Shown here piece after piece: positions 55,901-64,000 of a DNA stretch of 64,000 nt. The notes beneath the pieces were generated by a model. The model saw only the letters and a list, made by a program, of their open reading frames with translations. It was not told where the DNA came from and ran no database searches. A program made the position numbers and the translations under genes. The stretch comes from Tubulanus polymorphus. Taxonomy: Eukaryota > Nemertea > Palaeonemertea > Tubulaniformes > Tubulanidae. The DNA is taken from assembly GCF_964204645.1 (NCBI RefSeq), contig NC_134030.1, positions 8,492,278 to 8,556,277 of the forward strand, read 5' to 3'. Each line of letters starts with the position of its first letter. Positions within the stretch are counted from its first letter, which is position 1.

Positions 55901-58900
55901 CTATTTATCGTTTATCCTATCGTGAACAGAAGTGGGCAGCTTAAATTTAGATATGGAGGCGAAAACAGTAAAGAAGGATTTCTCAATTATCTAAAAGAGT
56001 AAGATATGATATCAAAACTTGATGATTGAAAATATATAGGTATCATTAAGACAGGCAGCTTTAGTTGAGAATGATTCTCGTTTCTAGTCCGCATCCGCCA
56101 AAGGTTAAGGAAAAGGAAAAAGAATGGTCTGAAGAAGAAACCGATATAGCTCACTTGAAAACCGATGATTTCGATGATTTCATCAAAGAACATCCATCAG
56201 TATTAGTCATGTTCTATGCACCTTGTAAGTAGCCAGAGGAATAGCCAGAATTCAAACTAGTGGTTTATCAAAAACTGAAAACATTTCTGTTTCAAGAACC
56301 TGGATTGTAATGGTATTCTTAACGTTTAGGGTGTGGCCATTGTAAATCAATGAAGCCGGATTATGCCTTAGCCGCCACAGAAGTAAAAGATCAAGAGGTA
56401 GTACCATATCCGTGTGCTAAAAATAATTTTGTCATCCGTTCTCAGTTGGATAGTAGCCATACATTCCATTGATTTTATAGCTAGGCGTGCTTGCTGCAAT
56501 CGACGCTACAAAAGAAAATGCTTTACAAAGTCGATTTGAAGTAAAGGGATTTCCGACAGTAAAATATTTCAAGTGAGCGGACAATATTGGAATTCAAAAA
56601 GTAAGTGAACATGCATGACAGTTGCTTGGTTCATTTCTAATGGATTCGTTTTTCAGAGATGGAGAATATGCATTTGATTTTAATGAACGCACAAAGGAAA
56701 AGATAATTAGTTTCATGAAAGAGTGAGTATTAGTTTACCATTTTAGTGTTTGAGACTACGACTATAATCATCAATAAAGTACTCCGTGTACGCATGTACT
56801 CCAGGATGCATCTTTGTACAGTATTGTTATATGTTAATGACTGTCTACGTTATATTTTAGTCCTCAAAAGCCCCCTCCACCACCAGCTCCAGAGCCAGAA
56901 TGGGCAGAAACGGAAAGTGAAGTTATGCATTTGACTGATGAAACATTTAAACCTACTTTGAAACGAAAAAAGCACGGACTTGTTATGTTCTATGCACCAT
57001 GTAGGTTGTTGTCAACAAGCTTTCCGGTATCCGGGACTATCGTGAATTGCATTACATGATTGTGATTCTTTCTTCCAAAAGGGTGTGGGCATTGTAAGAA
57101 GGCAAAACCAGAGTTTACCAGTGCCGCCGAGAGCTTTAAAGATAACGTCAAAGCAGTGTTTGCTGCAGTCGACTGCACTAAACACAAGGCAACTTGCGAA
57201 GCATTTGAAGTCTCGGGCTATCCGACCATCAAATATTTTAACTACGGAAAAGAAATGAAGAAGTATACGGAAGGTCGAGAGGTATTGCTTGATTATTATT
57301 ATGAGAACTATGATCCCCATTTTGCAAAACAGAACTGTTTCTTTTATGCTATTCTATTAAAAGACCATTCGCTAATTGGAAGGCCCCACATAAACCACCT
57401 GAGCTACGATTATTCATCTGAATACCTGCGACCCAAATTAACGAAACTTATTCAATAGTATATTACGCTTTATTTTCCGTTCTGTAGAAAGAAGATTTCA
57501 TCGCGTTTATGACAGATCCAGAAAATCCTCAGAAGCCGGAAAAGAAGACACCGTCTGCGCAGGAACAGTGGGCTGGACTCGCTGGATCTGAGCACCTGCA
57601 TCACCCTCAAACAACCAGCGAATTTGACGAATTGATAAATACCCACAAATCAGTGCTTGTGATGTTCTATGCACCATGTAAGTACTTACTTTCATCTCTC
57701 GTTCCATTGTAAATGAAAATAGCTACGTACGTATGTCACTTGTATTGTTTAGTCTTACTTAATAGCGATACACTTGTTTCGACTTCAAATACTTAAGCAT
57801 TTTGACTACTTGACTGTTCAATTAACGTCGCTATGTCTCATATTTCAGGGTGTGGACACTGTAAAAAAATGAAACCTGCTTACGCCAATGCTGCCGATAT
57901 TCTAAAAAAGAATAATGTGCGTATAAACATGATGAATGAATAAAGGAATGGTATTTTTGCTACAGTTGGTAAAGCTACTGTAATGTGTATCATACTCTGA
58001 CACTACTGCCAAGTGGTTATTGATTGTATTCTCCCTTCTATTAAACTTTCAGGTAAATAGTATTTTAGTTGGAGTGGATGCAACAGTCCTTAATGATTTA
58101 GCCTCGCAATACCAAGTCAAAGGATATCCCACTTGTAGGTTTTGCTGATCAACATTGGCTTAAAGACAAAATTCAATTCAGGCATTCTATGCTCAGAGGA
58201 CAGTTAATACATATGATTTTGTTTTTAGTGAAATACTTCGAAGATGGTAAAGAAATGGAAAATTATGATGGTGGAAGGGCCAAAGATGATCTGGTGGCGT
58301 ATATGACAAGGTATGGAATATGTGGATTGTATGGATGACTGTTGTCTCTTAAAATATCTATATATTTACTAGGAAATGATTGAATTAATTCTTGATTATA
58401 TTCCTACAGTAAAACAAAACAGCAACCTGACAACAGTGAGGCTGAAAAAGAAGCCGAAGAAAAGAGAATTGCTGAAGAGGAAAACAGAAAGAAGGCTGAG
58501 GAAGCCAGGAAAGCTGAAGAAGAAAGTAAGGCTGAGGAGAAGAGGAAAGCTGAGGAAAGGAGAAAAGCCGAAGAAAAGAGAAAGGCTGAGGAAAAAAGAA
58601 AGGATGTGGAAAAGAAAAAAGCTGAGGAAAAGAGAAAGGCTGAAGAAAAGCGAAACGCTGAAGAGAAGAGAAAAGCTGATGAAAAGAGAAAGGCTGAAGA
58701 AAAGAGAAAGAATAAGGAAAAGAGAAAAGCTGAAGAAAAGAGGAAGAATGAGGAAAAGAGAAAGGCTGAAGAAAAGAGGAAGAATGAGGAAAAGAGACAG
58801 GCTGAAGAAAAGAGGAAGAATGAGGAAAAGAGACAGGCTGAAGAAAAGAGAAAAGCTGAAGAAAAAAGGAAGAATGAGGAAAAGAGAAAGGCTGAAGAAA

Positions 58901-59418
58901 AGAGGAAGAATGAGGAAAAGAGACAGGCTGAAGAAAGGAGAAAGGCTGAAGAAAAGAGAAAAGCTGAAGAAAAGAGAAAGAATGAGGAAAAGAGACAGGC
59001 TGAAGAAAAGAGAAAAGCTGAAGAAAAGAGGAAGAATGAGGAAAAGAGAAAGGCTGAAGAAAAGAGGAAGAATGAGGAAAAGAGACAGGCTGAAGAAAGG
59101 AGAAAGGCTGAAGAAAAGAGAAAAGCTGAAGAAAAGAGGAAGAATGAGGAAAAGAGACAGGCTGAAGAAAAGAGAAAAGGTGAAGAAAAGAGGAAGAATG
59201 AGGAAAAGAGACAGGCTGAAGAAAAGAGGAAGAATGAGGAAAAGACAAAGGCTGAAGAAAAGAGGAAGAATGAGGAAAAGAGACAGGCTGAAGAAAAGAG
59301 GAAAGCTGAGGAGAAAAGAAAATTAGAGGAAAAAAAGAAGGCTGACAGCAATAAAAAATCTGATAGCAAAACTACCAGAGATAAAAAAGAAAATATTCAC
59401 AAAAAACAAGAGTTATGA
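52953..59418 (+). CDS. PDIA5: PDIA5-like protein disulfide isomerase with four CxxC modules and charged tail
   Basis: Twenty exons: 52953-53003, 53672-53795, 53983-54070, 54329-54400, 55173-55218, 55307-55460, 55553-55620, 55709-55800, 55930-55998, 56088-56224, 56330-56397, 56481-56572, 56657-56722, 56861-57000, 57082-57281, 57488-57677, 57849-57916, 58053-58134, 58229-58310, 58410-59418; about 965 aa. Order: signal peptide (LLLVFVCIS), a CxxC-less thioredoxin-like domain (KKLLKTRNNVLVACAKSG, typical of PDIA5), then WCGYC (~179), WCGHC (~301), WCGHC (~423) and WCGHC (~553), each followed by a GFPT or GYPT cis-Pro loop. The tail is a ~300-residue K/R/E repeat and ends KQEL, an accepted ER-retrieval form. 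Human PDIA5 has three CxxC sites and about 519 aa. It catalyses disulfide exchange in the ER lumen. Confidence 0.92.
58450..59345 (+). repeat. Coding hexamer repeat (KAEEKR / KNEEKR / QAEEKR), ER/K-type helix
   Basis: In the last PDIA5-like exon the frame holds about 48 six-residue units, 18 bp each at DNA level (GAAAAGAGRAARRMTGAR-like). Glu and Lys/Arg lie four apart, the pattern of stable single alpha-helices. The array is read on the coding strand from 58411 without a break. It also leaves other frames open on both strands simply because of its purine-rich composition. Confidence 0.9.
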
Positions 59419-60004
59419 GGTCATTCCTTTCTTTTGTATGAGAATGAGAATTTAGGTACTAATTTTATATTCCAGTGTTTTAAGTCTTGCTGTCATAAAG
59501 GTGTCTAGAGTGAGTGTACTACGACAGTCAAGTCCATTCAAATGGATTGTTGAATTATTAAACCATGCTGGTAGATTTGTGTGTTTTGGTAGATGTGAGT
59601 TTTCTAATAATGTAGATATTATTCATTTATATTGGATATGGTTAATCACTCAATTCATCCAGAATTTCTGAGCTTGACTGTCGTTTATCTCTTCAGGTAG
59701 TCTAGTACCTAGCCGTCGTTCGTTGTAGGGAACCGGTAACAACGACTGGTATTCAGACTACTCTTAATAATACGCTTTAGAACGTAATGACATATCACTC
59801 AGCATTCCTCCCTCTGTCATTTTGTTAAGCACAGAAGTGATATTTCCTATTAGCTGTCTTTGCTTTTATTTTGTTTGTATGAGCGTGAATTATTTTGTTC
59901 AAATGTTGCCATATGTGAAGAGAATTGATAATTTTTCGTGCTCTGTATGACTAAGAACTCCATTGATCCTGGCCGAGTAGGATATTTAGGTATAGTACGT
60001 TATA

Positions 60005-60153
60005 CAGTGCAACTTATTATAACGAACTCGGATACAACGATTTTTCGGATATAACAAATATAGAATTTCGTCCCAAGTTATAAAATTTAATTTCATACTG
60101 GGCTATCGGTTATAACGAACATATTTTCTGGTCGCTGTAACGAGGTTCCACAG
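60005..60153. mobile_element. pogo/Tc1-like MITE downstream of PDIA5
   Basis: 149 bp. Ends CAGTGCAACTTATTATAACG and, inverted, CTGTGGAACCTCGTTACAGCG, with TA on each side (60003-60004, 60154-60155). Shares the inside GATATAACAAATATAGAATT with 39368-39499. Confidence 0.75.
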
Positions 60154-60190
60154 TAAAGCTGTAAGATTCAAATTGTTTGAACAAAAATAC

Positions 60191-60196
60191 AATAAA
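60191..60196 (+). terminator. Possible PDIA5 poly(A) signal (AATAAA)
   Basis: AATAAA 770 bases after the stop. A further one at 60696-60701 would give a 1.3-kb 3' UTR; the sequence alone does not decide. Confidence 0.3.
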
Positions 60197-60201
60197 ACAA
60201 C

Positions 60202-61534
60202 GAACTCGTTGGTATGCGATATTTGTGATAGAAAAACCAGTACCGCTTATAAACTTGTACATATTTGGAAAAGAGACATTTGTTTTTTTTTGGTAAAAAT
60301 AATTTTTTCGGTCTACTTAAAATAATGATGCACATTTTCGTATTCTCCGGGTCGTGTGTCTATTTTACACTGCTATTTTTTTAAAGTTTTTGTTACGGAT
60401 AGTAACCTAGGATAATTTTGGTCAGCTTCACTGAAGCTATTGCAGTATTTTAGTGTTGGTTAATTATTTCCGCATTGAGTTACCATAGTTGAATGAACTC
60501 GGCTCTTGTGCTATTGTTTTAATTAAGCGTATTTTTCCAACGTCTGGTACATACATTTTTTCACATGCCGACAGCATTTTAGAGCTGCAATCTTATTTTT
60601 TCCTAGTTTCCGAATGTTTCTGTAACTGTCAATTTTTACGATACTGCCTTAATTTATAGTTTATCCCAGGATTTCTTAAAAACTTGTTTTCTCATAATAA
60701 AAGATTTAATTAACCATATATTAAAAGCATGGCTTGGTATATCTTTATTTTCAATTCCAAACGATAATCGGGATTTGTTGGTGCAGGTGTATAGCCCAAG
60801 ACATGGATTTTGGATCTTGGTCGCCCGCCAAACGGATCACTGTGGCTTAATTCTATACGACTCAATACTTGTTTGAGTTAGGCCAACCGATTGTCTCTTT
60901 TTTAGCAAAACTCTCTTATCGTATCAATTGGATTATTTATACTCGGAATTAATCAGATAATTTTTTACTTTTTTCCTAAGTTCCATGCGAAAAAAAACTT
61001 AATGTAAAATGCAAACACCTGTTGCCCTCTCCATCAACAAAAACAGAATTACACAGAAAGAAATTTACTCTTAAAACTAATTCTTTATTAAAAAGAATTA
61101 CAGTTGAGTCATTTCAATGCTGTAATAAGAGTCTAGAGATTTTCTCCGAAACCGGCCCGCCAATGGGTAAATAGTTTATCCACTCCGGGTGTTCAAGCAA
61201 AAGACTCTGGCAAGCGAATATTATGTTAGTTCACGTTTTCCCCGCTACCCTTATCGTTAGGGGCAGCACGAGAGAGTCGAGATCGTTGTTTTTACTGTGG
61301 CGGGCGAATTTTCCCAATCGCCAGGCCGGCAATATTCCATCAACGCTAATGCTTTTATCTAATTAAAGAAATTGTATTAATTGATCAATACTTTGATGCC
61401 ACTATCTAAATAGAAATGATTTCTATTTGTTTTATATATTTTTGAGTAAGATACGAATTAAGACCTGGGGGCTAGTCTTTCCGGCACTATGTTCTCGCAC
61501 TATATGCCGTTTGCTTGAAATGATGAGCAGTTAG
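60202..61534. other. Gene-poor region right of PDIA5
   Basis: No ORF or exon chain is recognisable. AT-rich to 61,100, then a more G/C-balanced stretch (61,140-61,340) without a recognisable RNA gene. Confidence 0.45.
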
Positions 61535-61743
61535 TTATGTGATGGAGTGACTATCACCACAGAGAGTTGACCAGATCCGAAGGAGTAAAGTCGAAGAGCG
61601 TGTTGTATTTTGTGAATCTAAACAGCATCTGACTTTATTACTACAGTATAGGGTTACAGTACACATGGCGCGAAACAGCAACCAATCATATAAGAGAGAC
61701 ATCAACGAATCATATAAGAGAACCAACACATGTCGTTCTCGAC
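61535..61743 (-). mobile_element. Probable 3' LTR of the BEL/Pao element
   Basis: On the minus strand a segment begins TGTCGAGAACGACATGTG and contains AATAAA about 90 bases in. It ends near CACTCCATCACA, giving TG...CA borders. It lies about 520 bp after the pol stop, where a 3' LTR is expected. The 5' LTR is outside the window, so the match between LTRs cannot be checked. Confidence 0.55.
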
Positions 61744-62265
61744 ACTCCGGGGGCGGCGGTAAGCGCCGAATTTGAAAGTTTACTCTAAGATAACATGTAT
61801 CGCATTAAATTGAAAGATATTAATAATCACTATACTAAGTAATAGTTTCACGTATGAAATTGAATCGCCATAAGGGCTAGAAATAGGGACATTGCGTTGT
61901 GTTGAATAAATGAGTACATAAAGAATATTATATCTATAGAAAGCAAGTTAACATCGTATCGAATAACATTTAAATTCATTAATCCGCTTTATAGTAATAA
62001 TAAGTAATTCCCAACACCAAGAGTGATTAAACGATATTTCAAGTCCTTTCTGGTAAAGAAAAGTTTCGAAGCGAACGCGTTATTTGTTTAAGATCGGAAA
62101 CGATTAAAGTTCAGAAAACGCGTAAAAACGATAACGTGTTAGACCTCGCGGCCGACGAAGAATTTAACGTAAACACGCATGCAGAATCACGTGATGTAAA
62201 CATAGTCGAGTAAAATGGCAATAATAGCCTACGCATCGGTTTCATACATATAATCCAGACAGAGT

Positions 62266-64000
62266 TCAGTCTTTTAATAATTTCGTCCAATTTCTAATCT
62301 TTCGCTGAGCGTTGGCTGCGGCCAGCCTGGTCGCACGCGTTTTCGGTTGATTTGTATCGGTAATCGTACCGGTATCCGATGAATCATCGACAGATTTCGC
62401 GTTAATTTCCAGCGGATATAATTTCGATACGGGTCGGTTCGTACGGCCGGTACTTGTTCGAATATCCGCTGATCGCACAAGTCCATCGGCGCTAACGTCT
62501 AATTTCTCGACGAGTGCCATACGCCAGTGTATTCGCTTCTTGTTGTCCTCGTGCACTAAAACAATGTCTCCAGTTTTTATTTTGTTTTCGAGTTTCCCGT
62601 TGAGTCTCGCACGTTCTCTGAGCGCTATCAAGTATTCACGGCTCCAACGTCGTTTGAACGAACTCAAAAGTTCTCGCAACGTTTGATTACGGCGTTGAAT
62701 ATCGGTATACGAAACGTTAAAGTCCTGATCATTTAGATCAATGTCCTCATACGGCAACAGAGTTAATTGGCGACCGCATAACAGTTGTGACGGAGATAAC
62801 GGAAGAGGCTCGTCTTCCGTACTATACACATACGTGAGAGGTCGATCGTTGATCGTAGCCTCAATTTCACACAAGAGAGTTCGTAATTCATCGTCCGTGA
62901 CGATGCTTCTACCGAGAATCTTTCTGAGGCATTCTTTCGTTACGCCTATCATCCTTTCCCAGAATCCCCCGAACATTCATTCCCTGCCCGAACCAAGGGG
63001 CTCGTTTGGGAATGAATGTCCATCTGATTCGATTGTTCGCCATATATCTCGCGACGATCGGCGAATTGACGATTTCTTCTATCTCTACGCAAGATTTTAG
63101 AAAGTATGACCCGTTGTCACTGATCAGTTCATGCGGTAACGATCTACGCGAAACGAATCTCTGGAATGCTCGAATAAACGCGGCAGGTGTCATATTAATG
63201 ACTGATTCGAGATGGACTGCTCGCGTGGTGGCGCATGTAAACAGACAGATGTAACGTTTATGGCGCTTGTCAGACGTGCCTCTGACCCAAATTTCGCCGG
63301 AATAATCTACTCCGGTAACAGTAAAGGGCGGAGCATCCGTAACGCGCGAAACTTGAAGTGGTGGTGGTATAGGTCTACAGTAGGCGGAGCCTCGTACTAT
63401 AGCGCACGTAACACATTTCCTGAGAACTGATTTTACGACTTGTCTAATTTTCGGTATCCAGTATCTTTGCCTGATAGCAGTAACAGTCCCGCCGATTCTT
63501 AAATGTTTACACCTCCTGTGGTGAAACAACACGATCAAACGCGTAATATGGTGATCTGGTAAAAGAATGGGAAATTTGGCATCGTAGGGTAAAGACGAAT
63601 TTTGCACACGACTGCCGCATCGAATAAGTCCCCTGTCATCGATAAAGATTTTCAGTTGTTTGATTAGGTTACCGCGTTTGAGTTTCTGGTCTGTCAATTG
63701 ATTCAATTCAGATATAAAGTATGTTTTCTGTAAGTCCATGACCCATTTGTTTTCTGCTGTTTTTATCTCATCGGCGGTGAGTTCCCCGCTAACCCGATCG
63801 GCTGGATTCCTCAGATTATGTAAATATCTGAGGAAATGAGCGGTAACACGCACGAGTTCGGTCAACGATCCATATTTTTCCGGATCAATGATCTTTAAGA
63901 TACCCGCTTTTTCTAACTTTTCGTGTTGTATCGACATGGTAGTCTCGTCGACAGATTCATCAGTTTTAATTTCGTTATCGGCTTGAAATCGCGAGACTGG
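62266..64000 (-). pseudogene. BEL/Pao LTR retrotransposon pol, integrase end, frameshifted, partial at right edge
   Basis: The minus-strand frame enters from the right edge and runs to 62909. It contains a Zn-binding HHCC segment (HHRRCKHLRIGG, CVTCAIVRG), the catalytic Asp regions VTGVDYSG and ELISDNGSYF, and RAPWFG. The conserved continuation beginning GFWERMIG is in another frame (62976-62266), with INDRPLTYVYS and the BEL/Pao-type C-terminal domain. The shift is caused by about 19 extra bases between the two parts, including TTCATTCCCTG at 62976-62986. The third catalytic residue (Glu) therefore lies beyond the break. This copy is inactive as it stands. Confidence 0.85.

Noticed and set aside
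58376-59369. Long open frames on both strands over the PDIA5 repeat (316, 287 and 321 codons).
   Set aside because: The 18-bp purine repeat lacks stops in most frames. Only the frame continuing from exon 58229-58310 joins by splicing to a known protein.

Overview
This window is nuclear DNA of an invertebrate animal. It is AT-rich, has GT-AG introns from about 50 bp to 2 kb, and carries orthologues of conserved animal genes among many small transposon relics. Gene content and low GC suggest a lophotrochozoan-like marine invertebrate, but the species cannot be fixed from the sequence.

Layout. (1) 1-20,115 (+): about 53 exons of an inositol trisphosphate receptor-like calcium channel. Everything is present except the N-terminal ~430 residues, which lie to the left. 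It is divergent both at IP3-contacting positions and in the pore filter. (2) One of its introns holds an intact single-exon GPCR on the same strand (4,613-5,623). (3) 18.5-25.8 kb is a tandem duplication of [channel 3' end + GPCR]. Copy 1 keeps the live channel tail and GPCR-B. Copy 2 keeps a decayed channel tail and GPCR-C. An unrelated class A GPCR follows (26,114-27,028). (4) 27.1-30.3 kb is repeat-rich: a hAT-like foldback element with perfect 8-bp target duplications, and a LINE tail. (5) 30,344-39,085 (+): a PCSK7-type proprotein convertase with 14 coding positions. The catalytic-His exon is present twice, in tandem, with the same length and phase. (6) 41,021-46,176 (-): a RUNDC3-like RUN-domain protein with a long acidic C-terminal exon. 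It is tail-to-tail with the convertase and head-to-head with the next gene. (7) 47,644-51,274 (+): SPOP, complete, 377 aa. (8) 52,953-59,418 (+): a PDIA5-like protein disulfide isomerase of about 965 aa, with four CxxC thioredoxin modules, a ~300-residue Lys/Arg/Glu hexamer-repeat helix and a KQEL C-terminus. (9) 59.4-64 kb: gene-poor DNA, then a broken BEL/Pao LTR retrotransposon on the minus strand that runs off the right edge.

The protein-coding genes are not an operon. The biological themes are calcium release (IP3R-like), peptide or small-ligand reception (four GPCRs), secretory-pathway processing and folding (PCSK7, PDIA5), vesicle or GTPase adaptor function (RUNDC3) and ubiquitin ligase substrate choice (SPOP). 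The points most worth a second look are the channel with altered ligand and pore residues, the mutually exclusive active-site exons of the convertase, the expanded disulfide isomerase with its charged helix tail, and the nested and tandem GPCR family.
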